DNA from: Undivivens sp041652635
GTDB taxonomy: Bacteria; Omnitrophota; Gorgyraeia; Gygaellales; Profunditerraquicolaceae
Assembly (NCBI GenBank): GCA_041652635.1
Contig: JBAZGW010000002.1
Span: 1 to 56,644 of the forward strand
Direction of reading: 5' to 3'
DNA length: 56,644 nucleotides
Part shown: positions 32,636 through 43,500 of the stretch, in pieces
Layout: each line of letters begins with the position of its first letter
Position numbering within the stretch: position 1 is the stretch's first letter
Program-made: the position numbers and the translations under genes
Notes under the pieces: model-generated
Seen by the model: only the letters and a program-made list of their open reading frames with translations
Database searches by the model: none
What the model was told of the DNA's origin: nothing

Positions 32636-33634
32636 ATGGATATCGCACTGACGTATAATTTGAAGGAAAAAGACGAGTCGAAACCGCCGGACTATTTTTC
32701 CGAGTTTGATTCGCAGGAAACCATAGACGCGATCACCTCCGCCCTCCGGAAAAAAGGCCACAATGTCCTCCCAATAGAAGCAGGCAGTTCCAATCTTTTA
32801 TCATATTTCAGAAAGAACCGCGTCGATATGGTGTTTAATATCGCTGAAGGACGCTCCGGAAGGTACCGTGAATCGGAAATTCCGGCTATCCTCGACTGCC
32901 TGAATATACCATACACCGGTTCCGGCACGTTCGCGTTGGCGCTGGCTTTAAATAAATCAGCTACCAAGAAGATACTTAAAGCGGAAGATATACCCACCCC
33001 GCGTTCGCAGTTGTTCTCCCGCGGTAATGAGAAAGTGGATCCGGCGTTGAAATTCCCGTTGATCGTTAAACCGAACTTCGAGGGTTCCGCTAAAGGCATA
33101 GCTTCTTCCAATGTTGTCGCTACGCTGGAAGAATTATACGCGAGGGTCAAGGAATTGAATAAGATCTACAAGCAACCCATTCTCGCCGAAGAATTCATAA
33201 ACGGCAAGGAACTCACCGTTGGTGTGCTGGAGAACGGGAGCACGATAATCCTGCCGATACTTGAGATAGACTTTTCGGAATGCTCCGGCAGCGGAGAATT
33301 TTTTTATTCCTGGAAAATGAAAGAATTCCAGGGCAATAAGGAAATGGGGCTCCTCCCGCATTTTTATTGTCCGGCCAGGCTTGATAAAAACACGGAACGT
33401 TTAGTGAAAGAGACCGCTTTGAAAACTCACCGTGCGGTAGGCTGTTTCGATATATCCCGTACGGATATCAGGTTGAGCGAGGACGGCGTGCCTTATGTCC
33501 TGGAGATCAACCCTTTACCCGGATTAAACCCTAAGGATTCCAACTTTCCGATCATGGCATACGCAGCCGGTATGCAGTATGAAGATTTGATTGAAACGAT
33601 CTTACTGGGCGCCTTTAAAAGAAGGAGAGGGTAA
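32636..33634 (+). CDS. D-Ala-D-Ala-ligase-like ATP-grasp enzyme, second copy
   Basis: A paralogue of the preceding gene (332 aa): I-A-L-T-Y-N-L-K start, D-M-V-F-N-I-A-E-G, FPLIVKPNFEGSAKGI, and R-T-D-I-R-L and V-L-E-I-N-P-L-P-G-L in the active site. I start at the ATG at 32636, just after the previous stop, because it aligns with the start of copy one; the ATG at 32621 would overlap by 14 bases. Two consecutive ligases would allow two successive amide bonds or two different substrates. Confidence 0.85.
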   Translation: MDIALTYNLKEKDESKPPDYFSEFDSQETIDAITSALRKKGHNVLPIEAGSSNLLSYFRKNRVDMVFNIAEGRSGRYRESEIPAILDCLNIPYTGSGTFALALALNKSATKKILKAEDIPTPRSQLFSRGNEKVDPALKFPLIVKPNFEGSAKGIASSNVVATLEELYARVKELNKIYKQPILAEEFINGKELTVGVLENGSTIILPILEIDFSECSGSGEFFYSWKMKEFQGNKEMGLLPHFYCPARLDKNTERLVKETALKTHRAVGCFDISRTDIRLSEDGVPYVLEINPLPGLNPKDSNFPIMAYAAGMQYEDLIETILLGAFKRRRG

Positions 33635-33635
33635 A

Positions 33636-34823
33636 TTGGAGAATATAATACTGGCAGAGCAGCAAAAACAACAGCCGGAACCGCAGATACGTTCTCTGAG
33701 AAGGCCTAGGGATTATCAGCAAATACCGCTTTTTAAGGATGTCAACCCCCTTGATTGGGAAGACTGGCATTGGCAGATGAGAAAACGCGTGCGTTCCAGC
33801 GATGAACTCGCGCAGATAATAAAGCTGAGCAATGAAGAAGAGGAAGCCATACGTAAAGCGAACGGCAGGCTCTCAATGGCCATCACTCCCTATTGGGCGG
33901 CTCTGATGGACCCGGAAGACCCAGCTTGCCCTTTACGCAGGCAGGCCGTGCCCGTGGCGCAGGAATATTCCGTGGGGCCTCATGAAATGGTCGATCCCTG
34001 CGCCGAAGACAGGGATTCGCCCGCTCCTCATTTGGTGCACAGGTATCCGGACAGGGTTCTATTATTGGCTACCGACCATTGCGCGATGTATTGCCGGCAT
34101 TGTACCAGGCGCAGGCTGGTAGGGGAACATGATAGTACCCAGGAAAGCAGCTGCGGGGAAAGCAAATTCGACGCGGCGATCGAGTATATAAAATCAAACC
34201 GTAAAATAAGGGATGTTTTGATCTCCGGCGGTGACCCTTTGACCATGGAAGATGAGCAGATCGAGGATCTCCTGAAAAGGATCCGTGCCATATCCCATGT
34301 GGAATTCCTGCGGATAGGCAGCAGGGTCCCTGTGACGCTGCCCCAGCGTATTACGGCTAAATTGGTCAGTATCCTTAAGAAATACAATCCGTTATGGATG
34401 AGCATACATTTTAACCATCCTAAAGAAATAACCAAAAGATGCCGCATTGCCTGTGAAATGCTCGCTGATTCGGGAATTCCCTTGGGCAGTCAGAGTGTAT
34501 TGCTGAAAGGTATCAATGACCGGCCTTACATAATGCGGCGGCTTATGCAGGAACTGCTGCAGATAAGGGTAAGGCCGTATTATATCTATCAATGCGACCC
34601 TGTAAGAGGAACTCAGCATTTCCGGACACCGGTAGCTACCGGCATCAATATAATGGAAAAACTGCGGGGGCATACTTCCGGTTACGCCGTCCCCACTTAC
34701 GTGATCGACGGCCCGGGCGGCGGGGGGAAGATCCCTGTAAGTCCCACATACATACTTTCCCAAGCCAGGGGTAAATATGTCCTGCGTAACTATAAGGGGA
34801 AGATATATACGTATCTTGAGTAA
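33636..34823 (+). CDS. KamA-family radical SAM 2,3-aminomutase
   Basis: PLP- and SAM-dependent aminomutase (395 aa). C-A-M-Y-C-R-H-C at C149, C153 and C156 holds the 4Fe-4S cluster. Other family blocks are V-L-I-S-G-G-D-P-L, R-I-G-S-R-V-P-V and P-x-Y-V-I-D-G-P-G-G-G-G-K, which holds the PLP lysine. The enzyme moves an alpha-amino group to the beta carbon, of lysine or glutamate; the substrate cannot be told from sequence by eye. I choose the TTG at 33636 because AAGGAGAGG precedes it; the open frame upstream lies within the previous gene. It probably supplies a beta-amino acid to the two ligases (inference). Confidence 0.88.
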   Translation: MENIILAEQQKQQPEPQIRSLRRPRDYQQIPLFKDVNPLDWEDWHWQMRKRVRSSDELAQIIKLSNEEEEAIRKANGRLSMAITPYWAALMDPEDPACPLRRQAVPVAQEYSVGPHEMVDPCAEDRDSPAPHLVHRYPDRVLLLATDHCAMYCRHCTRRRLVGEHDSTQESSCGESKFDAAIEYIKSNRKIRDVLISGGDPLTMEDEQIEDLLKRIRAISHVEFLRIGSRVPVTLPQRITAKLVSILKKYNPLWMSIHFNHPKEITKRCRIACEMLADSGIPLGSQSVLLKGINDRPYIMRRLMQELLQIRVRPYYIYQCDPVRGTQHFRTPVATGINIMEKLRGHTSGYAVPTYVIDGPGGGGKIPVSPTYILSQARGKYVLRNYKGKIYTYLE

Positions 34824-35706
34824 TATTATTCAAGGATTCACGCAATCCATAAGCGTTTTTATCGCAGGAATAGCCATATTATTCCTGATGAACGGTTGTT
34901 CCCACCGCAATAAGCCTGTCCCCGTTGAATCCGTGAACATAGTGGCTGTGGTCAACGGCATCGTTGTCACCGATGCGGACCTTCAGTTCGAAGTCGAATA
35001 TTACAATACAGGATTGCTTGAGCATGACCCCGCAGGTATCCATACGTTATCAGGTAAAGCGGATTACTTGAAAGAAGAGATAGTCCAACGCCTTCTTCTT
35101 TATCAGGAAGCGGTAAAGCGCGGGCTGGATAAGAGCGAGAAGTTCAAGCGGTTGATGGAGAAAAACCGGCAGGAAACACTCGCTTTACTGCTTATAAACG
35201 AAGAAACCGGTATTCTTCAGACCAGCGAGGAAGAGGCCGATAAATATTACCGTGATTATCAGTTAAAGCTCTCCAATTTGGAGGAAAGGCATATTCGGGA
35301 GATATTGCTGCCTACCGAGAAAGAGGCTCAGGATATTTTGATCCGTTTATTGCAGGGAGAGGATTTCGCAGTGCTGGCTGAAGCATATTCCAAAGCAGAC
35401 AGCAGGAGCAACGGCGGGGACGCCGGATTTCTAAAAAAGGGAAAACGTGCTCCGGCATTCGATAAAGCCGTATTCTCCCCGGATCTGCGCGAAGGTAATA
35501 TCAGCAGCGTATTCTTCTCTCCGGAAGGATATTTTATTGTCAAAGTGGAGGATATTCGCCGTTTTCAGGGCAGACCTTTGGAAGATATGCGCGGAGAGAT
35601 AGGGAATAAGCTATTAAGAGAGAAGAAACAGGATAAGATTGAGAAACTACTGCTGGATCTACGAAATAATTCCAGCCTGGAAATTCACGAAGGCAGCATT
35701 AAATAG
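34777..35706 (+). CDS. Lipoprotein peptidyl-prolyl isomerase (SurA/PpiC type)
   Basis: The signal peptide ends in the lipobox L-M-N-G-C, so the protein is an envelope lipoprotein. A SurA-like N-terminal helical domain (about 55-160) is followed by a parvulin domain (about 170-265; E-R-H-I-R-E-I-L-L, F-A-V-L-A-E-A-Y-S, G-G-D-A-G-F-L-K-K-G). It assists folding of secreted or outer-membrane proteins. The start is uncertain: the ATG at 34777 overlaps kamA by 47 bases, while a TTG at 34816 gives a shorter signal peptide and only an 8-base overlap. It is last in the operon, before a strong terminator. Confidence 0.8.
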   Translation: MSCVTIRGRYIRILSNIIQGFTQSISVFIAGIAILFLMNGCSHRNKPVPVESVNIVAVVNGIVVTDADLQFEVEYYNTGLLEHDPAGIHTLSGKADYLKEEIVQRLLLYQEAVKRGLDKSEKFKRLMEKNRQETLALLLINEETGILQTSEEEADKYYRDYQLKLSNLEERHIREILLPTEKEAQDILIRLLQGEDFAVLAEAYSKADSRSNGGDAGFLKKGKRAPAFDKAVFSPDLREGNISSVFFSPEGYFIVKVEDIRRFQGRPLEDMRGEIGNKLLREKKQDKIEKLLLDLRNNSSLEIHEGSIK

Positions 35707-35739
35707 AATTCCACGGGTTCCAGGCCCGTGGAATTTTTT
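35707..35739 (+). terminator. Rho-independent terminator
   Basis: AATTCCACGGG (35707-35717) and CCCGTGGAATT (35725-35735), then T to 35739. It ends the ATP-grasp/KamA operon immediately after its last stop codon. Confidence 0.9.
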
Positions 35740-35849
35740 AGAATGAATGTTTCAACCCGTTAACTCTGCCGCCGCCGGTTAAGCTATAAAAACACCAGTT
35801 TCAGGCAACCGGACCGGCCTTGAGCCGGGATCATAATGCGAAGCACGTA

Positions 35850-37133
35850 TTAAATACCTAATTCTTCCGTTCCGACTATCTTTACTTTCGCGTTATCTTT
35901 AAGTTCCCCCTGTGTTTCAATTACGATCAGATCGTCCACTCCCAAGCCCTGGGATACCTGCACGTAATCGTTGGTTGCGTATCCCTGGACCACCCTGCGT
36001 ATTTGCACGACGCCGGTTTGTATCCCGTCTTCACCAGTCCGCAGAGTGGCTTTAGGCACCACAGGGACGAGTATTTTTCCGCCGCCGGCCTGCATTATAC
36101 TGGAAGTGGGAATGATCAATACCTGCTTTAGATCGGCGATGCTTATTTCCGCCCTGCTGAACATCCCCGGCATCAGCATCCCGGCTTTGTTATCCACTTT
36201 TATCTTCGCGGTCAAGGTTCTGCTCTTTCCTTCGATGATCGGATAGACGCTGTCCACCGTTCCTTCAAAGGCCAGATTAGGGTAAGCGTCCACATATATA
36301 CTGGCTGTCTGTCCAAGCCGGACCTTGTTTATATCCCTTTCGACAATGCCCACTTCAATATATACTTCACTTATTTCAAGCAATGTCGCCATTTTATCCT
36401 GGGAAGTGACGAATTCTCCCTCTTCCGCTTCTCTGGGGCCCATGAGGCCTTCTTTATTGGCATAAAGGAATACTTTGCGAAAATCATTCTTTGCCAGGTC
36501 TTCTTCCGCCTTGGCTGTGTCCACCTGGGCTTTTGCGCTTCTGGCATCCAGAGCCGCCTCTTCCATTTTGGATTTTATGATCGCCCCGACTTCGAACAAT
36601 TTCTGGTTTATTTCGTATTTCTTCAAAGAAGATTCATATGCCGCCTGTGCGGAAATAAATTTATTCCGGGCATACTTTAGTTTCAATTTGGCGTCATCCG
36701 GGACCAGATAAGCTATTAACGCGCCCTTCTTTATTTTTTCGCCTTCTCTGAAGTATATCTTTTTGATCACTCCCGGGACCTCAAACTTTAATTCCACTTC
36801 CGTCTTGCCTTTTACCGTGCCCATTACCGGCAGAAAGTCGCGGAAATCGGTAGGTTTCATTTTAAATACCCGCACCATGATCGGGGAGGGTTCGGATGGC
36901 GCTTGCGGCTGCTCAGGTTGATCTCCCTGCGCCGGCTGCGGGGATTTATTCTGCTCCGTGTCTGAACCGGATGAAGCTTGCGGCTGCGCCGGCTGGTCCT
37001 TTTTTACTTTACTGAGCAGGTTTTGAATAAAAGGGGTTTTTTGCGTGGAAAGCTTGATCCCTGTCTGGTAGACTCCCCACATTACAAAAGCCAGCACTAA
37101 AATAAGTAAGAGTTTTAATAATTTAGAGCCCAT
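35850..37133 (-). CDS. RND efflux periplasmic adaptor (membrane fusion protein)
   Basis: Links an inner-membrane RND pump to an outer-membrane channel. There is an N-terminal membrane segment (about 5-24) and a Gln/Pro-rich linker (about 40-85). The lipoyl/barrel-sandwich halves flank a coiled-coil hairpin (F-E-V-P-G-V-I-K-K-I-Y-F-R-E-G-E-K-I near 118; L-M-G-P-R-E-A-E-E-G-E-F-V), followed by beta-barrel and membrane-proximal domains. 427 aa. It is the last gene of the minus-strand RND set, 15 bases after the permease at 37149. It is the only adaptor for two permeases here. Confidence 0.9.
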   Translation of the reverse strand: MGSKLLKLLLILVLAFVMWGVYQTGIKLSTQKTPFIQNLLSKVKKDQPAQPQASSGSDTEQNKSPQPAQGDQPEQPQAPSEPSPIMVRVFKMKPTDFRDFLPVMGTVKGKTEVELKFEVPGVIKKIYFREGEKIKKGALIAYLVPDDAKLKLKYARNKFISAQAAYESSLKKYEINQKLFEVGAIIKSKMEEAALDARSAKAQVDTAKAEEDLAKNDFRKVFLYANKEGLMGPREAEEGEFVTSQDKMATLLEISEVYIEVGIVERDINKVRLGQTASIYVDAYPNLAFEGTVDSVYPIIEGKSRTLTAKIKVDNKAGMLMPGMFSRAEISIADLKQVLIIPTSSIMQAGGGKILVPVVPKATLRTGEDGIQTGVVQIRRVVQGYATNDYVQVSQGLGVDDLIVIETQGELKDNAKVKIVGTEELGI

Positions 37134-37148
37134 ATTTATTTGCCCCTC

Positions 37149-40100
37149 CTATCGTTTAACCAACCAGAGATCGCGGAATATAAGATAAACACAGGGTATT
37201 ACTAAAAGAGTGAGAAAAGTCGATACTGCAAGGCCGCCGATAACGGTAATTGCCAGCGGCGACCACAGGTTAGCCGATTCGCTTTTATCCAAAGCCATAG
37301 GAATAAGCCCTAGAATTGTGGTCAGGGAAGTCATCATGATCGGTCTTAACCTGTCAAAGGAAGCGTCGATCACCGCCTTTTTAGCGCCGCCCTTTTGGGA
37401 GTATTTATCCTTAAAAGTCCTCCTCAGGAAATTGATACGGTCGATAAGTATGATCGCGTTGTTGACGACTATCCCGCCGAGCATTATCGCCCCGATAAGC
37501 ACCCCTGTTCCCACGGGTTTGTCTGCCAGCCGCAGGGCGGTAACGGCGCCGATAGCCGCCATCGGAACGGTGGATAGAATGATCAGAGGTTCAGTAAGGG
37601 ATTCAAAGAGCCCCGCGAGTATCATATAAACCAGCACAAGGCTGATCACGAGCGCCCAGTAAAGTTCCTTCTGATTTTGTATCATTTTATCATAATTCCC
37701 GCCGAATTGCCAAAAATAATCTTTAGGGAGTTTTAAATCTTTCAGCGCCTCTTTTACTTTGATCGCGGCCGTTCCCAGAGCAATGCCTCCGGTATTGGCG
37801 CTGACCTGGACCATGCGCGACTTATTTTTCCTCCAGACTTCGCTAGGACCGTATTCGTCTTTAAAAGTCGCCAATTGATGCAGGAAGATCATATCTCCGT
37901 AAGGAGTGACCAGGCTTATTCTGCGCAGGTCGTCGCGGGTGTGCCGGAATTCTTCGCCGATACGGACGATAGTTTCCGTCTCTTCGGATTTTGCGGCCGT
38001 GTCCTGAATGGCGTTGTTCAGATTATTATTAGAGTTGAAATGCCAGTCCGGATTAAAATTCTGGCTGCTGGTTTTTATCAATGGCTCGCGGGTGCCGCGG
38101 AAACGGGTAGCAACCAAACCGCGCATATGCGTGTGCAGGGCCAGGGATACATCCTCGGTGGTAAAGCCGAACATAGCCGCTTCGCGTTTATCCAGGATAA
38201 GCTGTATCTCCGGGCGGCCTTCACGCATGCGTATCTTTGTGTCGGTGAATTTGGGTATGGTCTGTAATCGTTGCGCTACCTGTATGGCAAGGCTTTTTAA
38301 GACTTCATAATCATAACCGTATAACTCCAGCAATATTTCTTTTGTCCCCACTTCCTGGGGTTCTTCGTAATAAACGAACGCTCTGTGCGTCTGGTAGAAC
38401 TTTTCCGTATACGGACGCAGCACATTCATGAATTCCGCGGTGGATTTTTTCCGTTCCGCCAGCGGTTTCAACTCCACGAATATCTTGCCGGACCATGGCT
38501 CGATCTTAGATGTCGCGTTCTTTACCTCCGGCATTTTCGCCACGTAGGATTCTATGCTGGCCACGATCTTATCGGTTATTTCTATCTTGGTGCCGGTAGG
38601 CATTTCCACGAATACGGTGAATTTATTCTGTTCCGCAATGCCGATAAATTCCTGCTCGAGTTTTGAGGCTTCCTGGATGATCCGTAACGAGGCCATTATT
38701 ACCAGGAAAACGATCAGATAACGGAAGAATAACGTTAGAGAGACGATGATCTTGTATATTTTACCGAAAAGCCCTACTCTGGAAACGCCGTCTGTGTTTT
38801 CGGCGCCCTGGACAGTTTTTTCCGGTGGCTCTGCCTTTTTCTCTTCCTCTAAAATAGCTTCCGGCAGTTCCTGCGGCAGTCTGGGGTCTTTTAATTTCAG
38901 GCGCGACGCCAGCAGAGGTATCAAGGTTACCGCGGTGAACAATGACGCCAGCAGGGAATAGGTAATGGTCAGGGCGATGCCGCTGTAAAGAAGTTTGATC
39001 TCGGGATTGATGAAGAATAGCGGCAGGAAGACCACGATGGTGGTAAATGTCGAAGCGACTATTGCCAGGAACATTTCTTCGCTGGCTTCGATCGCCAGGC
39101 ATTTTTGTATTTCCTTCATCGGCATACCTTCCGGGAACCTTCCGGGGGAAAATATGAATTCGTCGCGTTTCTTAAAGGTATTATCGAGGACCACGATAGC
39201 ATTATCCACCAGCATGCCCACGCCTAACGCCAGTCCGCTTAAAGTCATTACATTAAGGGTCAGCTTTGAGAAATACATCAGGCAGAAAGTGACTATTACG
39301 GATAAAGGGATGCTCGAACTGATGATGAATACCAGGCGTATGTCCCAAAGAAATATAAAAAGGATAAGGCTGGCAAGCAGCGCCCCGATCAGGAGCGAAG
39401 AATTAACCTGATTAACCGCCTGTTGTATTATATCGGCTTGATTGGAGATTATGGAAACCTGGATATCTTTTTCAAGGTTCCGTTTTAGCGCTTCCACTTC
39501 GCGGTTGACGTCTTTGGATATTTGCACCGTATTTGCCAGCGATTCTTTCTGAACATAGATTGAGATAACAGGCTGGGCGTTCAACCTGGCGAAAGCGGTC
39601 GGTTCCAAATAAGAATCTTTGATGGTGGCGATATCCTTGAGCCTTACCACTGAGCCTTCTTTAGTGGTGGCCACGGCCAGGTTGGAAAGATCCTCCAGGC
39701 TTTCCAATTCTCCGATGGTCCTTACCAGATATTTATCTTTAGCCCGTTTTATTTCCCCTGCCAGCAGGTTGGAGTTATTGAGGTTGATGGTATCGACCAC
39801 CTTGTTGATGGAAAGCTGGTATGCCTGCAGGCGGTATTGGTCTATTTCTATGATTATTTTGCTTTCCCTGCCGCCGACGATCTCCGCTCTTGCCACGCCC
39901 TCGACTCTTTGTATCCGGTCTTTAATTCGTTCATCTACTATCTTGCGCAGATCTTCCGGAGAGCGTCTGTCGCTGGTCACAGCCAGTATCATTATCGGCA
40001 CATCCATATATTCGTATTTCGCTATGACAGGTTTCTCTATTTCTTTGGGGAGTTTGTTGCGTATACGGTTGAATTTTTCGCGCACTTCCAGCGCGGCAAA

Positions 40101-40409
40101 ATTCATCTCCGTGCCCGGTTCGAATTCCAGAATGATAGTGGCATTCCCTTCTTTTGAAATGGAAAGGATGTTCCTTAAATGAGTGGAGGAACTGACCGCT
40201 TCTTCGACCGGTTTAGCGATGCGATTCTCTATTTCTGAGGCTGGGATACCGCCGCGGACGTCGATATTTATGGTAATATCGCCGTAACTGATATTAGGCA
40301 TCATTTCCACCGGCAGCATTTTCAGGGCGATAGCCCCGATTATGATCACGCCGGTAAAAAGCATGGAGACAAACGTCGGCCTGTTGACCGAAAATGCTGG
40401 CAAGCTCAT
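37149..40409 (-). CDS. RND efflux permease (AcrB/HAE-type)
   Basis: A proton-driven trimeric exporter, 1086 aa, with the AcrB layout: N-terminal helix and P-T-F-V-S-M-L-F, porter domain, transmembrane helix 4 with G-M-L-V-D-N-A-I-V-V-L-D (the first Asp of the usual Asp pair kept, the second Asn, as in many HAE members), and the second half repeating the pattern. A roughly 35-residue charged insert (E-E-E-K-K-A-E-P-P) extends the central cytosolic loop. The substrate cannot be inferred. It follows the other permease by 124 bases. Confidence 0.92.
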   Translation of the reverse strand: MSLPAFSVNRPTFVSMLFTGVIIIGAIALKMLPVEMMPNISYGDITINIDVRGGIPASEIENRIAKPVEEAVSSSTHLRNILSISKEGNATIILEFEPGTEMNFAALEVREKFNRIRNKLPKEIEKPVIAKYEYMDVPIMILAVTSDRRSPEDLRKIVDERIKDRIQRVEGVARAEIVGGRESKIIIEIDQYRLQAYQLSINKVVDTINLNNSNLLAGEIKRAKDKYLVRTIGELESLEDLSNLAVATTKEGSVVRLKDIATIKDSYLEPTAFARLNAQPVISIYVQKESLANTVQISKDVNREVEALKRNLEKDIQVSIISNQADIIQQAVNQVNSSLLIGALLASLILFIFLWDIRLVFIISSSIPLSVIVTFCLMYFSKLTLNVMTLSGLALGVGMLVDNAIVVLDNTFKKRDEFIFSPGRFPEGMPMKEIQKCLAIEASEEMFLAIVASTFTTIVVFLPLFFINPEIKLLYSGIALTITYSLLASLFTAVTLIPLLASRLKLKDPRLPQELPEAILEEEKKAEPPEKTVQGAENTDGVSRVGLFGKIYKIIVSLTLFFRYLIVFLVIMASLRIIQEASKLEQEFIGIAEQNKFTVFVEMPTGTKIEITDKIVASIESYVAKMPEVKNATSKIEPWSGKIFVELKPLAERKKSTAEFMNVLRPYTEKFYQTHRAFVYYEEPQEVGTKEILLELYGYDYEVLKSLAIQVAQRLQTIPKFTDTKIRMREGRPEIQLILDKREAAMFGFTTEDVSLALHTHMRGLVATRFRGTREPLIKTSSQNFNPDWHFNSNNNLNNAIQDTAAKSEETETIVRIGEEFRHTRDDLRRISLVTPYGDMIFLHQLATFKDEYGPSEVWRKNKSRMVQVSANTGGIALGTAAIKVKEALKDLKLPKDYFWQFGGNYDKMIQNQKELYWALVISLVLVYMILAGLFESLTEPLIILSTVPMAAIGAVTALRLADKPVGTGVLIGAIMLGGIVVNNAIILIDRINFLRRTFKDKYSQKGGAKKAVIDASFDRLRPIMMTSLTTILGLIPMALDKSESANLWSPLAITVIGGLAVSTFLTLLVIPCVYLIFRDLWLVKR

Positions 40410-40533
40410 ATTTAGTAGGGTTTTTTAGTAATGATTCTTTTCTTTGGAATCAGCATATTAGGGTAAGATAGCCTCTGATCATGCCAGAGAGGCATGCCGG
40501 TGTTGTTTTTTGCGCAATTAACTATCCGCAGCG

Positions 40534-43500
40534 TTACAAGAGCTCATACCACCGCCCGGGGCCGAGCGGCCCTTCGGCCTTGAGCAACTGTTTATCCATC
40601 AGTTCTTTCAGATCGCGCGCCGCGGTGGGAATGGAAACGTCGAATATCTCCGCGTATTCCTTGCGCGTTATCTTTTTTATGGTTTTTAATTTTTCCAAGA
40701 GTATCTTTTGTCTGGGATTTATAGCGTATTCCGTTACCGGTGATGCCTGGATTTCCGCTTTTATATCTTTTAATGGTTCTGTTTTTGGCCCGTTTGAATG
40801 TTCGATGAGGGGCGCCTGCGGCAGAGAAACGGGTTTTTCCACCGCCTCAGCGGGTTTTATTATTTGCTCCCGTGTTGTTTCTTTCGGCGGGGAACTCGGC
40901 GGTTGTTGCGCGGGGGCCTGGGGTTGGGCCGCTTTAGGTGCCGGAACAGGGCGTTCAAATCTTTCAATCGATTCTTTGTTTTCCTGAACCGGTTTCTTTA
41001 TTTCTTCGCGTCCTTTTGTTTCGGGCAAAACAGGATTTGTCTTTGGTTCTTCCGTGGACAGGGGCCCTGTCAGCGGAAGTTTCTGCGCTGGTTGGTTCAA
41101 CGGCTGTCCGGGGGCAGGGGAAGCGGGTTTTTCATTAACTTCCGGCGGCGCATCCGGATGGTAAGCGGTTGACGGGGCAATAGGGGGAAGACGATGGGCT
41201 GTAGGTACCGGTATATCCTCAAAAGGTATTCTTTTCTTGGAATCGTTTCCGGCCGGCCGCTCTGTTTGCGGTTTTTCTTCCGGCAGCGCGGCGGCCAAAG
41301 GCGGTGTCTGCGCGGGTGTTTCCTGCGGTAACGGTTCTTTTTTATTTTCCTGTCTGGCTTTCAATAAGGCCTCCAGTTCCGGGCTGATAAGAGGTTCGTC
41401 TTTTGCCGGTCTTAGTTCCGGTCTCTGTGATGGGGCGCCCAATATCCTTTCCACAACTATCAAGTATATCGAAGGTATGACAACCAGAGTAAGAAAAGTG
41501 GCTGAAAGTAATCCACCCATAACCGTCAGTGCCATCGGCGCCTGTAACTCCGCGCCTTCTCCGATCCCCAGCGCCAAAGGCAGAAGCCCCAGTATCGTGG
41601 TCATGGAAGTCATTAAGATCGGGCGCAGCCTTGTCTTGCTGGCCTCAATAACACAGTTATACGCGGAATGCCCTTGTTTATATTGTTCGTTGATGAATTC
41701 TATCAATACGATACCGTTATTGACGGCAATTCCTCCCAGCATAATGATCCCTAAGTAGGCGACTACGCTTAAAGGGGTGTTGGTTATGAACAAGAAGAAA
41801 GCTACACCGATAAGCGACAGAGGCACGGTGAACATGATCAACAGCGGCTGCCAGAGTGACTCGAATTCCGCCGCCATGATCATATAAACCAAAGTAATCG
41901 CCAGGATAAGGGCGAAAGCCAGGCTTTGGAAAGATTCCTGCACCTTTTGCTGCTCTCCCGCCAGTTCGATCGTGTATTCTTTTGGAATGGAGGATGTTTT
42001 GGCCGCGATGATCCGCTCTATGACTTTGCTGACTTCCCCGACGCCGCGTTTATAGATGTTGGCGCTGATGATAATGCTTCTCTGCTGGTCGATGCGCCTT
42101 ATTTCAGTCGGTCCTGTGCCCTTGGTCAGATAAGCGACATCAGACATCGAAATATCAAAACCGAGCGGGGAGTGGATAAGGATGCGGCGCAAGTTGCTGA
42201 ATTCACTTCTGTCTTCCGGCCGCAGGCGTATTCTGATGTCGATGTCCTCCTGGTTGATCTTGTCCTTGAATTTAGTGGCTACGTATCCTTTGAGGGCGAC
42301 CTGGGCGGTCACCGCGATATCGCGCACGGAAAGTCCGTAGAGAGAAGCCTTGTCTTTTAATATATGTAATTTTGTTTCCGGGCTGGCGGAAGGCATACTG
42401 TTCTTGATACCGTAAATCCCGTTTATCCGGCGTAATTCCGACTGTAATCCGGCGGCTATATCGGTAAGTCTGTAGATCTGCGGCCCTTTGACCTCAATGG
42501 CGATAGGCGCGCCTTGTTCTACAGCGGAACCAAGGGAGGTCTCCTGCGCGACATATTCTATCGAGGCCCCTTCCAAGTCTCCTTTTTCCACGGTATTTTT
42601 CAGCAGTTGAATGACTTCGTCCGTAGAACGTTGATTGGAAGGAAGGAAGGGGAGCAGTTTGATCTTTCTTTTTAGATTGATAAGGATCTGCGCCTGATGG
42701 CTGCCCAATGTCTGGACGGCCGTTTCCTCCAGGGAGTTCTTGTCCTCGCTGGAGCCGATATTGACGGTAACGTCTTTTGTCTCTTGGATCTTAAGAAGAG
42801 TGGTCTCGAATCTGCGCACGATCGCGTCCGTGGCTTTCAATGTCGTGCCGGGCGGCATGTCTATTTTTATGATGAACTGCCGCTGGTCTACCTTAGGCAT
42901 GAATTGTTTTTCATGGATTGCCAGCATGCCGAGGCTGACTATGAACAACACGGCGACGGTCAGCACCACTTTTTCTTTTCTGTCTATGCCCCAGATGATT
43001 ATCTCTTCCAGTTTGTCGAACCCGGGCGGGTTCCTCGCGGGCGCGTTTTCCTCAGCGGATTTCTTTTTCCAGCCGGGGATGAAAGAGAGAAGCACCGGCA
43101 CCAGGGTTATGGCTACCAATATGGAAGCGGCGAGAGAGAAGGTTATAGTCAGCGATAACTGTTTGAATATCTGGCCGGCAATGCCTACGACAAACGCGAA
43201 GGGAAGGAATACCGCCACCGTGGTCAATGTGGAACCTACAATAGGCGCGAGCATTTCTTCGGAGGCATCCACGCAAGCTTCTTTCATGGTCTTTTGCATC
43301 TGCCGGTGCCGGAAAACATTTTCAATAACCACGATGGAATTGTCCACCAGCATACCTATCCCAAGCGCTAACCCGCCCAAAGACATCATATTCATATTTA
43401 TCTTGAAAAAGTACATCAAGAATAATGAGAACATGATCGAGATCGGGATGGAAAAAGTGATTATCAAGGAGGACTTCACTTCACGCAGAAAGAAAAGCAA

